Assembly: GCA_028707175.1 (NCBI GenBank)
Contig: JAQTUV010000004.1
Coordinates: 62,001 to 126,000, forward strand
DNA: 64,000 nt
Source of the DNA: Sideroxydans sp.
GTDB taxonomy: Bacteria; Pseudomonadota; Gammaproteobacteria; Burkholderiales; Gallionellaceae
Reading direction: 5' to 3'
The position numbers and the translations under genes are program-made. Position 1 is the first letter of the stretch, and each line of letters starts with the position of its first letter. This document shows positions 35,338 to 43,128 of the stretch, piece by piece. The notes below the pieces were generated by a model. That model was not told the origin of the DNA, did no database searches, and saw nothing but the letters and a program-made list of their open reading frames with translations.

Positions 35338-35718
35338 ATGGTCGAAAAAGTGATCGCAACTGAGGCAGCACTGGAGCTGATCGAACTCCTCAAACGGAAA
35401 CACGGCGAACTGATGTTCCACCAATCCGGCGGGTGTTGCGACAACAGCGCGGCCAATTGTTATTTACCGGGGGAACTCACGATCGGCGCTGGTGACGAAT
35501 ATCTCGGCGACATCGGTGGCTGCCCTTTCTATATGAGTAAATCGCAATACGAATATTGGCAACACACACAACTCATCATCGATGTGATTGAAGGTCGTGG
35601 CGGCACATTTTCTTTAGAAGGACCTGAAGGAAAAGCTTTTCACACGCGCTCTCGTGTATTCACAGATAGCGAGTGGGCAGAGATTTTGAACGAGCGAGCT
35701 AGGTTGCGCGATGCTTAG
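35338..35718 (+). CDS. DUF779 protein, partner of aldehyde dehydrogenases
   Basis: A 126-residue DUF779 protein, typical length. Family features are HQSGGCCDNSAANCYLPG with its Cys-Cys and Cys cluster, followed by GDEYLGDIGGCPFYMS and the DVIEGRGGTFSLEGPEGKAFHTRS segment. DUF779 genes commonly follow aldehyde dehydrogenase genes; their function is unknown, though the conserved cysteines suggest metal or thiol chemistry. An intrinsic terminator separates it from the upstream dehydrogenase, implying it is made at a lower level or from readthrough. Confidence 0.92.
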   Translation: MVEKVIATEAALELIELLKRKHGELMFHQSGGCCDNSAANCYLPGELTIGAGDEYLGDIGGCPFYMSKSQYEYWQHTQLIIDVIEGRGGTFSLEGPEGKAFHTRSRVFTDSEWAEILNERARLRDA

Positions 35719-35823
35719 CAGTCCATCGCAATCTTGATCAGCTAGATCAAGAGGGTATACCTTAACTTCTGCTTAATTATTCTGGATAGATTCTGGTGCA
35801 ACGACTGCCACTTAAACGGCCCC

Positions 35824-36219
35824 TTACCCCTCTTGATTACGCATAAAGTCAGCTGTCTTGTAGAACGCAGCGCGCAACTCGATACGTAGTGCCTCTTCCT
35901 CAATCACGTCTTCCATCGCTTGCGTCATACACATCATCCACTGATCACGCTCTTCTGCGCCAATGGAGAATGGCAGATGACGCTGGCGCAAACGCGGATG
36001 GCCGAATTTTTCCACAAATAATTGGGGCCCGCCCATCCAGCCCGAGAGGAACATGAATAACTTGTCTTCCGCATTTTTCAAGTCGATGTGGTGCATCTTG
36101 CGGATGCCATACGCTTCTGGCAATTCATCCATCAAATGATAGAAGCGTTGCACGAGGGCACGCACTTTCGGCTCACCGCCGATGCGTTGGTAATGATTCA
36201 ATGTAGCTTGTTCTTGCAT
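35824..36219 (-). CDS. Group II truncated haemoglobin
   Basis: A 131-residue group II (trHbO-type) truncated haemoglobin. Visible features are YQRIGGEPKVRALVQRFYHLM in helices A-B, the distal-site region LFMFLSGWMGGPQLFVEKFG, the proximal His in FGHPRLRQRHLPFSIG, and the RDQWMMCMTQAME G/H helices with the conserved Trp. These proteins bind O2 or NO and may detoxify NO or aid oxygen sensing. It is 13 bp downstream of the methyltransferase gene on the same strand. Confidence 0.95.
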   Translation of the reverse strand: MQEQATLNHYQRIGGEPKVRALVQRFYHLMDELPEAYGIRKMHHIDLKNAEDKLFMFLSGWMGGPQLFVEKFGHPRLRQRHLPFSIGAEERDQWMMCMTQAMEDVIEEEALRIELRAAFYKTADFMRNQEG

Positions 36220-36232
36220 AATTGCCTCTGCT

Positions 36233-37075
36233 TTATTCGGTGAAGAATCGGCCCCGCATCTCTTCCAAGCCTACGCTGCTCAATACTTCTGCCAAACGTT
36301 CTGCTGCACGTTTGCGCGGTAAATTTTTATAACTCGCAATGATGAGTTCGTTCTTCATCGAATGCTCCCATCCCACCAACTCTGTTACCGTCACTTGATA
36401 GCCATGCGCCTCCAGTTGCAAACAGCGCAACACGTTGGTGAGGTGGCTACCAAACTCGCGAGTGTGAATAGGATGCCGCCACAGTTCGATGAGCGCATCT
36501 TTTCCCAACTGCTTGCCTTTGTTTTTGCGTAACACGGCAGCCACTTCAGCCTGACAGCACGGCACCAACACGATGTGTTTGGCCTGCTTCTTCAATGCGA
36601 AGTGGATGGCATCGTCGGTGGCTGTGTTGCAAGCATGTAGCGCAGTCACCACATCTATTTGCGCCGGTAATTTATCTGACACGGTGGATTCTGCAACAGA
36701 TAGATTTTCAAATGACATGCCGCCAAAACCGAGTTGCTGCGCCAACTCGCGGGAGTGCGTAACCAACTCTTCACGCGTTTCGATACCGTAAATGTGTGAG
36801 GCATCTTTTACTGCTTTGAAAAACAGGTCGTACAAGATGAAGCCAAGGTAGGACTTGCCCGCACCATGATCAACCAAGGTGAACGCCCCCTTCTCCTTAC
36901 GCACCTCTTCCAATAGCGGCTCGATGAATTGGTACAGGTGATACACCTGCTTGAGCTTGCGGCGCGAGTCTTGATTCATCTTGCCGTCGCGAGTGAGGAT
37001 GTGCAGTGCCTTCAATAGTTCGATGGACTGGCCTGCACGAATTTCTGGGTACTCTGGTGGGGTTGTTTTTTTCAT
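36233..37075 (-). CDS. Class I SAM-dependent methyltransferase (Methyltransf_32-like)
   Basis: A 280-residue class I SAM-dependent methyltransferase. The AdoMet-binding motif I is ALVDHGAGKSYLGFILYDLF with the DxGxGxxxLGF pattern, motif II is around HIYGIETREELVTHSRELA, and the substrate-region motif is VTALHACNTATDDAIHFAL. Further downstream HIVLVPCCQAEVA carries a conserved Cys pair. These match the Methyltransf_32 group, some members of which modify RNA. The acceptor is not evident. It lies between mnmC and the truncated haemoglobin gene. Confidence 0.9.
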   Translation of the reverse strand: MKKTTPPEYPEIRAGQSIELLKALHILTRDGKMNQDSRRKLKQVYHLYQFIEPLLEEVRKEKGAFTLVDHGAGKSYLGFILYDLFFKAVKDASHIYGIETREELVTHSRELAQQLGFGGMSFENLSVAESTVSDKLPAQIDVVTALHACNTATDDAIHFALKKQAKHIVLVPCCQAEVAAVLRKNKGKQLGKDALIELWRHPIHTREFGSHLTNVLRCLQLEAHGYQVTVTELVGWEHSMKNELIIASYKNLPRKRAAERLAEVLSSVGLEEMRGRFFTE

Positions 37076-37100
37076 GCTGCGCCTTAATTTGAGGGGGCGA

Positions 37101-38267
37101 TTATACGCGTGGGCGCGTTGTGCTCACTCTACGCAAAGGTGTCAATTCATCCAAAATATTTTGCGGTAACGGTGTAGACAGTCCGCACAGCTCTGCCACC
37201 AACACTTCCGCCGAGATACCTGCGGTGAGTAAGCCGCGTGTGCCATGCCCCAAACTGCAATACAGCCCATCCGCTACCCTGCCCACCAAGGGCATTGAAC
37301 CGGGGGCGGAACAACGCACGGAGGCTCTTCCCTGCCAATCTTGTGTTGCCCTCTCACCTAATGCTTGGCGCAAGCTGGGCGCATAAGCGTTGAGATGAGC
37401 TAGATTTTCAGCATGGTCAGCGCTTCTGACTTCTTTCGACTCATCCTCAAACGCATGAGTCGCGCCCAGCACATGCTCATTATTTACGCTAGGCGCACAA
37501 TAACCATCGCCGCACACCACAGCATGTAATGCCTGACTCTCTTGGGTTTGCGCCACCACACTGATTTGGCCGCGCACGGGGGTAAGTTTGAGGTGAGCGA
37601 ACTGCTCGAAGTTTTTGGCGGTGTGCGCACAACACACGACTAATACATCCGCCTCTTCTTGCCATGCGAGGCCTTGTGCGGTTTGGCCAAGCACCTGCCA
37701 GCCTGTTGCTGTTTTCACCAGCGACTCCGCATGATGTCCCAAACGTTGCGTGATACGCACGTCACTCGCCAACTTGGCACACAACACTGGCGGCACGACC
37801 CAACCCCCTGTTGGAAACCACGCGCCGCCAAATTGCATCTCGATGCCCGTCAATTCAGTGGCTTGTTTCTCATCGACAAACTGCATCAAATGCGGCGGCC
37901 ATGTTTGCTGCGCTAATCGGCCGATACGTTTCACTTCCACTGCATTACAAGCCAATTGCAACAATCCACATTGCGCGCGCGCCACCCCGTCAACCGGCAA
38001 CACTTCATCCAACCAACGTAAAGCATGTTGATAGGCAGCCAAGACAAATTGGTGCAACGGGTTGTCCCCAGCACCAAAACGCGCATGCAAAATACCGCGT
38101 GGATTGCCAGAGGCCCCGCTTGCCAAGTGTGGCGCACGATCAATCAACGTCACCACAATGCCTTGCTGCGCTAATGCATAAGCTGCTGCGCAGCCCGCGA
38201 TTCCGCCGCCGATCACGATAGCGGTGCGCGGTGAGGTTTTGTCGGACTGATATGTTTGGTACTGCAT
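37101..38267 (-). CDS. mnmC: tRNA 5-carboxymethylaminomethyl-2-thiouridine oxidoreductase (MnmC C-domain)
   Basis: An FAD-dependent oxidoreductase equal to the C-terminal half of MnmC, about 388 residues. In E. coli, MnmC converts cmnm5U to nm5U in the oxidoreductase half and then to mnm5U in the methyltransferase (MnmD) half. The Rossmann FAD motif is AIVIGGGIAGCAAAYALAQQG, followed by SGASGNPRGILHARFGAGDN and the C-terminal GHGTRGLLTAGISAEVLVAEL typical of MnmC. No MnmD domain is fused or adjacent; the neighbouring methyltransferase is of a different type. The start at 38267 has GGGGAT in position; ATG 38276 is also possible. Confidence 0.9.
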   Translation of the reverse strand: MQYQTYQSDKTSPRTAIVIGGGIAGCAAAYALAQQGIVVTLIDRAPHLASGASGNPRGILHARFGAGDNPLHQFVLAAYQHALRWLDEVLPVDGVARAQCGLLQLACNAVEVKRIGRLAQQTWPPHLMQFVDEKQATELTGIEMQFGGAWFPTGGWVVPPVLCAKLASDVRITQRLGHHAESLVKTATGWQVLGQTAQGLAWQEEADVLVVCCAHTAKNFEQFAHLKLTPVRGQISVVAQTQESQALHAVVCGDGYCAPSVNNEHVLGATHAFEDESKEVRSADHAENLAHLNAYAPSLRQALGERATQDWQGRASVRCSAPGSMPLVGRVADGLYCSLGHGTRGLLTAGISAEVLVAELCGLSTPLPQNILDELTPLRRVSTTRPRV

Positions 38268-38280
38268 AAACGCCATCCCC

Positions 38281-38313
38281 AAAATAAATCCGGCGGGACC
38301 AGCCCGCCGGATT
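38281..38313 (-). terminator. Terminator of the PsiF-like gene
   Basis: AATCCGGCGGG pairs with CCCGCCGGATT around a short loop, followed on the minus strand by TATTTT. It lies 26 bp after the stop of the psiF-like gene and just before mnmC. Confidence 0.85.
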
Positions 38314-38338
38314 CCATGCTACCTAAACGCTCAATAAA

Positions 38339-38614
38339 TTACTTGGCTGCAGCATCTTTCTCGCACTTCTTGATGGAAGCTGCTTTAGCCGCACCAGCCA
38401 GAGGCTTACCCTCTTTGCTCACCGCTTTGCTTTCACACGCAGAAGCCGCTGCAGGAGCTGCGGAATCTTTCTCGCACTTTTTCACAAAAGCGCTTTTAGC
38501 TGCACCAGCCAATGGCTTGCCATTTTTGCCAACAGCCTTGTCTTCGCAAGGTGTTGCAAAAGCTGTGTTAGCAACGAACAATGAAACGATTGCAGCAACG
38601 ATCAAATTACGCAT
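38339..38614 (-). CDS. PsiF-repeat secreted small protein
   Basis: A 91-residue secreted protein with a signal peptide (MRNLIVAAIVSLFVANTAFA) followed by two PsiF repeats: CEDKAVGKNGKPLAGAAKSA and CESKAVSKEGKPLAGAAKAA, each ending KKCEKD. Each repeat holds two Cys that could form disulfides in the periplasm. PsiF proteins are phosphate-starvation-inducible in E. coli, but no Pho box was recognised here. The ATG at 38614 has AGAGGA eight bases upstream, and a strong terminator follows the gene. Confidence 0.85.
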   Translation of the reverse strand: MRNLIVAAIVSLFVANTAFATPCEDKAVGKNGKPLAGAAKSAFVKKCEKDSAAPAAASACESKAVSKEGKPLAGAAKAASIKKCEKDAAAK

Positions 38615-38758
38615 GCTTGTATCCTCTATCAGTTGATGAAATGGCATAGCGAAGGCTTTCGCTATGCGCCGGATTATATCGGCAAATTCATCACTTTTTT
38701 TCGATTGGTGATTGATCCATTTACAAAATACAATCTCCCCATCCAATCACCTCTAATC

Positions 38759-39448
38759 ATGAAAATTTCTATGCGACCTAATTTGCTCCGTATTTGCGCT
38801 TTTGCCTGCACTTTCTATTCACTCAATGCATTCGCACTGTCCGATCAGGAAGCCGCCGAACGTGGTGTTTCACTCTCGACCCAACCCACCCAATCTGGAC
38901 TGCATATGCTGATCAATGGTGGACTCACTTATGGTGGCGACACGATTGCAACAGCCGTTTATACCAATGGATCAAGCACTAATCTAAAAGGGGGTGGCTT
39001 GGTTCAATTCGGTTTAGGTGGCCTCTATCAATTTGCAGAACAACCTGTTGCGGTGCTTTTAAGTGCGAACTATCACTTTCATTCGGCAGGAGGCTCGGCA
39101 GGAAGTATCAACTTTGGACGTATGCCCATCGAAGCTTTGGCTTATTACACAGGAAAAGCGCGTTACCGTATCGGTGGGGGAATACGCATGGTGCAGTCGC
39201 CTGAATACAGTTCAGATGTAAGCAGTGCCACCAGTCCCGTCAAACAAGTAACGTATGAAAATACGCAAGGGATAGTCGCTGAGATCGGCTATCAACTATC
39301 GAGCCAAGGCTGGCTCAATTTCCGCTTCGTCTCTGAAAAGTATCAAGAAAAAACCATGACATTATGGAACGGTGCATCCTCATCTAGGGCTTGGGTGTCA
39401 CCCAAGGATGGATCGCATCTCGGTGTGAATTTTAGCTACGAGTTTTAA
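38759..39448 (+). CDS. Secreted outer-membrane-like beta-barrel protein
   Basis: A 229-residue exported protein. The signal peptide runs to about residue 27 (...FACTFYSLNAFA) and the mature part consists of alternating amphipathic strands ending in the aromatic terminus DGSHLGVNFSYEF, a C-terminal Phe suited to BamA recognition. Strands include GGGLVQFGLGGLYQFAEQPVAVLLSAN and KARYRIGGGIRMVQSP. It has no recognised family; a small outer-membrane protein is inferred. The ATG at 38759 is supported by the signal peptide rather than by a strong ribosome-binding site. Confidence 0.75.
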   Translation: MKISMRPNLLRICAFACTFYSLNAFALSDQEAAERGVSLSTQPTQSGLHMLINGGLTYGGDTIATAVYTNGSSTNLKGGGLVQFGLGGLYQFAEQPVAVLLSANYHFHSAGGSAGSINFGRMPIEALAYYTGKARYRIGGGIRMVQSPEYSSDVSSATSPVKQVTYENTQGIVAEIGYQLSSQGWLNFRFVSEKYQEKTMTLWNGASSSRAWVSPKDGSHLGVNFSYEF

Positions 39449-39468
39449 GACACCCAGTCAGGGGTGAG

Positions 39469-40272
39469 TCAGTGGAAAAACTTCTCGCCCCGTTCGACCA
39501 GACTCAGTACGATCTCGAACAAGATTAATCCGATCACATACCACTCCAAACGATGTAATTTTTTGTTGTCCCATACATCGGCTAGCGTCTGAGCGGTGTC
39601 AGCGATCAAACCCAGCTTTCTATCCAACGCCGACTGACGTTCTTTCAGCTCAAACTCATCCTCTAGGCTGGCGTACAAACCTTCTAAATGTGGGAAGTCC
39701 CACAACGTCTCGGGTCGATCACCTATTTCTGCACGCCCTACCATACGATGTTCGATCAACAACATCGAACCGATCTTCTGCAAAAGCTTTTTAGAATCGG
39801 CGCTGACTTTGCCATGCGTCGCTAACTCTTGCGCGAGCGGCTCGATCTTGTCGAACTCACCCGCGACTTTTTTCTCATAAAGCGACAACACCAAATTTTT
39901 ACTCAAGGCATCAGCAATGAGCTGGAGCTTTTCCAAAGACACTTCATCCAGCGTGACCGCCCCGCTCTGCACGCCGACGCTGTTACGCCCGCTATGAATT
40001 TCCAACTCTTCCGTTTCAGGTATCGCATAAGCATTGGTCAGCAAAGGTGTGAGCGATTCAACGAATTGCACTTCATCCATCGTCTGCACACCAAACAGCA
40101 CCACCACGCCGTATCGAAACAACACCGCGATGCCGCCATTCGCATCGACCTGCAACGTCAGCGGCGTGGTCGCCAGACAATCGGCAATTTTGAATAACTT
40201 CAGATCCAAGCGATCGCCCAACAATAAAGCGCGTGCTTTCATCTCTTGTCGATCCTTCAGTTTCAATTGCAT
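39469..40272 (-). CDS. RMD1/Rmnd1 (DUF155) family protein
   Basis: A 267-residue DUF155 protein, homologous to the eukaryotic mitochondrial RMND1/yeast RMD1 family. Conserved blocks are GGIAVLFRYGVVVLFGVQTMDE, DEVSLEKLQLIADALSKNLVL, LLIEHRMVGRAEIGDRPETLWDFPHLEGLY and the C-terminal hydrophobic anchor WYVIGLILFEIVLSLVERG. Eukaryotic relatives anchor the mitochondrial ribosome or translation machinery to the inner membrane; the bacterial role is unknown. The C-terminal hydrophobic segment suggests membrane association. It is 16 bp downstream of the EamA permease on the same strand. Confidence 0.88.
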   Translation of the reverse strand: MQLKLKDRQEMKARALLLGDRLDLKLFKIADCLATTPLTLQVDANGGIAVLFRYGVVVLFGVQTMDEVQFVESLTPLLTNAYAIPETEELEIHSGRNSVGVQSGAVTLDEVSLEKLQLIADALSKNLVLSLYEKKVAGEFDKIEPLAQELATHGKVSADSKKLLQKIGSMLLIEHRMVGRAEIGDRPETLWDFPHLEGLYASLEDEFELKERQSALDRKLGLIADTAQTLADVWDNKKLHRLEWYVIGLILFEIVLSLVERGEKFFH

Positions 40273-40288
40273 GTTTCGCCTCTCGTCC

Positions 40289-41182
40289 TTATTGATTGCG
40301 AGTATCGCTCAAAGCGCGCACCCAACGCTCACCCCAATGGTGCAATCCTAACCCCAATAAGATACTTGCCGTGCCAAACCATACTTGCGGCAATACCGTC
40401 TCATCGTTCAGCGCATGCCCCAACAGTAACGCCATCACGGGCGTGACCAAAGTAATGAGCGCAACACGCCCCGCTTCCATATTTTTAATCAGGTAGAAAT
40501 ACAAAGCGAAACCGAGCACTGAGCCAAACGTACCGAGATACACCGTAGCCGCCACAGCGCGCTCCGGCAACTCGTTCGGCCAATGGCCATCTGCCAACAA
40601 CCATGCACCACAAAACAGCGGCAATGCCACGGCCAACGTACCCAAGGTCATCGCCAAGGCTGAGCTGTCATCCCCGATGCGCTTGATCCACACCAAGCCT
40701 AACGATTGTGAGGCCATCGCAAATAACACCGCAATGACACCCAGTGCAGAACCTGCGCCCAAATCGAGTCCGCCATGGAACACCAGCCACAAACCGAGCA
40801 GCCCTAACACCATCCCTGCGAGCTTATTCGGCGTGAGTGATTCTTCCTTCAGCCACAGCATCGCGCCCAGACTGGTGGCCAAGGGAGATAAGCCAAACAA
40901 AACAGCAATCATGCCGGAGGTGACAAATTGCGATGCCCAATAAGTCAGCATCATCGCGATGAACATGCTCAATCCGCCCGCCAGATAAGCTTGCACCGCT
41001 TTGCGATGCAAAGGAAAGCGCATCCGTAGCACCGCCAACAGCACAACACATAGCAGCACACCGATGGTCATACGCGAGAACACCGCGAAACTGAAACCGA
41101 CACCGAGCGCGCTCCATTTGATGGCGAGCGGCGTGGTAGACCAGATCAAAATGACCGAAACGAATGCTGCTGGAAGCGACAT
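40289..41182 (-). CDS. EamA/DMT superfamily permease (second paralogue)
   Basis: A 297-residue EamA-type permease with ten hydrophobic segments in two repeats (VSVILIWSTTPLAIKWSALGVG at the start, and SALGVIAVLFAMASQSLGLVWIK in the second). It resembles RhtA/YdcZ-like drug or metabolite exporters. A good GAGGAG precedes the ATG. Unusually, about 60 bp upstream of its ribosome-binding site stands an intrinsic terminator, itself preceded by a structured leader with its own promoter, so it may be under transcription attenuation. The substrate is unknown. Confidence 0.9.
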   Translation of the reverse strand: MSLPAAFVSVILIWSTTPLAIKWSALGVGFSFAVFSRMTIGVLLCVVLLAVLRMRFPLHRKAVQAYLAGGLSMFIAMMLTYWASQFVTSGMIAVLFGLSPLATSLGAMLWLKEESLTPNKLAGMVLGLLGLWLVFHGGLDLGAGSALGVIAVLFAMASQSLGLVWIKRIGDDSSALAMTLGTLAVALPLFCGAWLLADGHWPNELPERAVAATVYLGTFGSVLGFALYFYLIKNMEAGRVALITLVTPVMALLLGHALNDETVLPQVWFGTASILLGLGLHHWGERWVRALSDTRNQ

Positions 41183-41242
41183 GATGCTCTCCTCGGCTCA
41201 AACAACTACCCGCCATTCCACGAGCCTCGCAATGGAATAGCT

Positions 41243-41277
41243 AAAAACAAAAAGGCCACAGAGTTCGTCTGTGGCCT
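41243..41277 (-). terminator. Strong intrinsic terminator in the permease leader
   Basis: AGGCCACAGA-CGAAC-TCTGTGGCCT with a 10-bp perfect stem, followed by TTTTTGTTTTTAG on the minus strand. It lies 61 bp before the EamA permease start and would block transcription from the upstream promoter unless an antiterminator forms. Confidence 0.9.
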
Positions 41278-41303
41278 AGGTAAGATACAACTCAAATGCA
41301 GTG

Positions 41304-41399
41304 TTAACTCTCTAGACCACCTTGCGCGCGATGCAGCGCCTTGCGCATAAAGACGCAGGGGACGACGTGTGCATGACGAATGATGTTCAGAGAGTTCAT
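41304..41399 (-). CDS. Possible leaderless 31-residue leader peptide
   Basis: An ATG at the predicted transcription start opens a 31-codon frame with no ribosome-binding site, so it would be a leaderless message. The peptide starts MNSLNIIRHAHVVPCVFMRK and ends GGLES; the 5' pairing strand of the leader lies at its start and the 3' strand runs into its stop codon. It could be a regulatory leader peptide in the attenuator, or simply an open frame in structured RNA. No codon-usage test was possible. Confidence 0.25.
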   Translation of the reverse strand: MNSLNIIRHAHVVPCVFMRKALHRAQGGLES

Positions 41400-41406
41400 G
41401 CGATGG

Positions 41407-41436
41407 ATTATCGGGGCGTGAATGTAAGCGTGTCAA
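41407..41436 (-). promoter_or_regulatory. Sigma-70 promoter of the leader RNA
   Basis: A consensus -35 TTGACA at 41436-41431 and a -10 GATAAT at 41412-41407 are separated by 18 bp. The predicted start is about 41400, six to seven bases below the -10. It is the best sigma-70 promoter noticed in the window. Confidence 0.8.
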
Positions 41437-41494
41437 CCGCGATTTTTTGAATCGCCTATTTTTCCGATACGCGCGCATCTGCTACAGTTCGGGC

Positions 41495-42214
41495 ATGAGT
41501 AAACACACATTAGATCGCATCCTCCAATCGCAAGGTTTTGGCACCCGTAAATTTTGCTTACGCTTAGTTGAAGATGGCGAAGTCAGCATCAACGGCGAAG
41601 TCATAGCCGATAAGCGCCTCTACCTTGAAACCGAGGGCCTAAGATTCACCGTCTATGGGGAAGAGTGGCTCTACCGCGAACATATCTATATCGCACTGAA
41701 TAAACCCGCCGACTACGAATGCTCGCGCAAACCTAGCCATCACCCTGGCGTGTTGTCTTTACTACCTGAGCAATTCTCGCTACGTGATGTGCAACCCGTA
41801 GGACGGCTAGACCATGACACCACGGGAATGCTGTTGATGTCAGACGATGGCGCATTCATTCACGCGCAATCCTCCCCCAAGCGCCACATTCCTAAAGTGT
41901 ACGTAGCGACCACACAGGAAGCCGTCACCCCAGCGTTGATCTCGCAACTGTTAAAAGGCGTAAAACTCCATGATGAGCCCGCCCCTTTGTCTGCCATCGT
42001 GTGCGAGCAACTCGACACACATCGTTTACAGATCGTGTTGGAACAAGGTAAATATCATCAAGTGAAACGTATGCTCGCGGCAGCAGAGAATCATTGCACA
42101 GCCTTGCGTCGCTCACAGATAGGCGAATTGAAATTAGAAGCGCTTAATCTCGCCGAGGGGCAATGGTGTTATCTCACCGAGGCACAGCTATCCCAGTTAG
42201 TCAGTGGCTCATGA
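41495..42214 (+). CDS. rsuA: 16S rRNA pseudouridine synthase RsuA
   Basis: RsuA makes pseudouridine 516 in 16S rRNA. The 239-residue protein has an N-terminal S4 domain (TLDRILQSQGFGTRKFCLRLVEDGEVSINGEVI) and the RsuA/RluB/E/F catalytic domain with the key Asp in PVGRLDHDTTGMLLMSDDG, followed by KVYVATTQE and YHQVKRMLAA. The start chosen is the ATG at 41495 (MSKHTLDRIL). It is divergent from the leader RNA of the EamA permease. Confidence 0.94.
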   Translation: MSKHTLDRILQSQGFGTRKFCLRLVEDGEVSINGEVIADKRLYLETEGLRFTVYGEEWLYREHIYIALNKPADYECSRKPSHHPGVLSLLPEQFSLRDVQPVGRLDHDTTGMLLMSDDGAFIHAQSSPKRHIPKVYVATTQEAVTPALISQLLKGVKLHDEPAPLSAIVCEQLDTHRLQIVLEQGKYHQVKRMLAAAENHCTALRRSQIGELKLEALNLAEGQWCYLTEAQLSQLVSGS

Positions 42215-42350
42215 TCGGTATTTTGAGCTTCGATGTTATGATGCGCGCCCACAGTTTTGAGCATCTTCCCTAGCTGTATTTATATTTTCAGCAAACCCCA
42301 TCGGTTCGCATTTATCACTCGGTTACACATTTTCAATCAAGGAGAGCATT

Positions 42351-43055
42351 TTGAACGTACCTGCCACTCGCAATTCCGCACTCGCTTTATTAGCCTTACT
42401 CAGCGCTTTCACACTGACAGGCTGTTTTGAATCTAAGCCATCCAGCGAAGAGATCGCCACTCAAGTCAAAGCGGCCGTAGAAGCGGAAAAGGCCAAAGAA
42501 CAAGCTGAAGCAGACAAAACAGCTGCCGCCGTTCAAGCTGCTTTGGCCGCTCAATCTGCTGCATTCGCAGCGACCGCAGCACCAACACCTGCTGCCGCGC
42601 CTGTAGCGAGCAAGCCTGCCGTTGCACCAACACCTCATCCTGTTGCAAAACCGAAGCCAGCTGCCGCACCAGCCGCTGCACCAGCACCAGTGAAGGCTGC
42701 AACGCCCGCACAAAAGAGCGTCTGCGCAGATTGCGGTACTGTACTGGCTGTGAACGTTTCTGAAGTCGCAGGCAAAGCCTCTGGCGCAGGCGTGATGATT
42801 GGTGGTGTTGCAGGCGGATTGCTTGGCAACCAAGTTGGCCATGGCACAGGCAAAGATGTCGCAACTTTGGTGGGTGCAGTCGGTGGCGCAATCGCAGGTA
42901 ACGCCATTGAAAAGAACATGAAAAAAACCAAGGTATATGACGTCGTCGTTAAGATGGACAACGGCACTGAGACCACACTGCGTCATGACACAGATCCTGG
43001 CGTTTCCGCTGGCGACAAAGTCACCGTCAGCAATGGCGTGATTACAAAAAAATAA
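42351..43055 (+). CDS. Glycine-zipper lipoprotein (SlyB/Pcp-like)
   Basis: A 234-residue outer-membrane lipoprotein. The start is a TTG at 42351 with GGAG six bases upstream. The lipobox is LTGC at about residue 25. Residues 55-120 are an Ala/Pro-rich linker (AAPVASKPAVAPTPHPVAKP), followed by a glycine-zipper 2TM segment (ASGAGVMIGGVAGGLLGNQVGHGTGKDVATLVGAVGGAIAGNAIE) and a small C-terminal domain (VYDVVVKMDNGTETTLRHD). This is the SlyB/PcP outer-membrane lipoprotein architecture. It ends at a strong terminator. A stress or envelope-integrity role is inference. Confidence 0.85.
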   Translation: MNVPATRNSALALLALLSAFTLTGCFESKPSSEEIATQVKAAVEAEKAKEQAEADKTAAAVQAALAAQSAAFAATAAPTPAAAPVASKPAVAPTPHPVAKPKPAAAPAAAPAPVKAATPAQKSVCADCGTVLAVNVSEVAGKASGAGVMIGGVAGGLLGNQVGHGTGKDVATLVGAVGGAIAGNAIEKNMKKTKVYDVVVKMDNGTETTLRHDTDPGVSAGDKVTVSNGVITKK

Positions 43056-43081
43056 CGCGTCACACTGCTGCGTATAAAAAA

Positions 43082-43108
43082 GGGAGCTGATTTCAGCTCC
43101 CTTTTTTT
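43082..43108 (+). terminator. Terminator of the glycine-zipper lipoprotein
   Basis: GGGAGCTGA-TT-TCAGCTCCC followed by TTTTTTT, a perfect rho-independent terminator, 26 bp after the lipoprotein stop. Confidence 0.95.
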
Positions 43109-43128
43109 ACGCCTCACGATCCAGTGAT

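Larger units (their letters stand above)
41243..41400 (-). ncRNA. Candidate structured leader / regulatory RNA upstream of EamA permease
   Basis: A strong sigma-70 promoter starts transcription at about 41400 and a strong terminator ends it near 41243, giving an RNA of about 155 nt. Near its 5' end AACUCUCU (41396-41389) can pair with AGAGAGUU (41313-41306), closing a ~90-nt domain with further internal GC-rich pairing (AUGCGC/GCGCAU-type). The same AGAGAGUU arm can instead pair with AACUCU (41265-41260), which lies in the terminator's loop and 3' arm. This mutually exclusive pairing is the hallmark of a riboswitch or attenuator. No known riboswitch class was recognised. It could also be an independent sRNA. 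Confidence 0.55.

Noticed and set aside
35737-35757. TTGATC-N5-GATCAA palindrome resembling an FNR/Anr box
   Set aside because: The spacing is one to three bases longer than a canonical FNR site, and it lies between two converging genes where no promoter is needed.
41206-41478. 90-codon minus-strand open frame across the EamA leader
   Set aside because: It reads through the promoter and terminator hairpin, so it is a by-product of the leader RNA rather than a gene.
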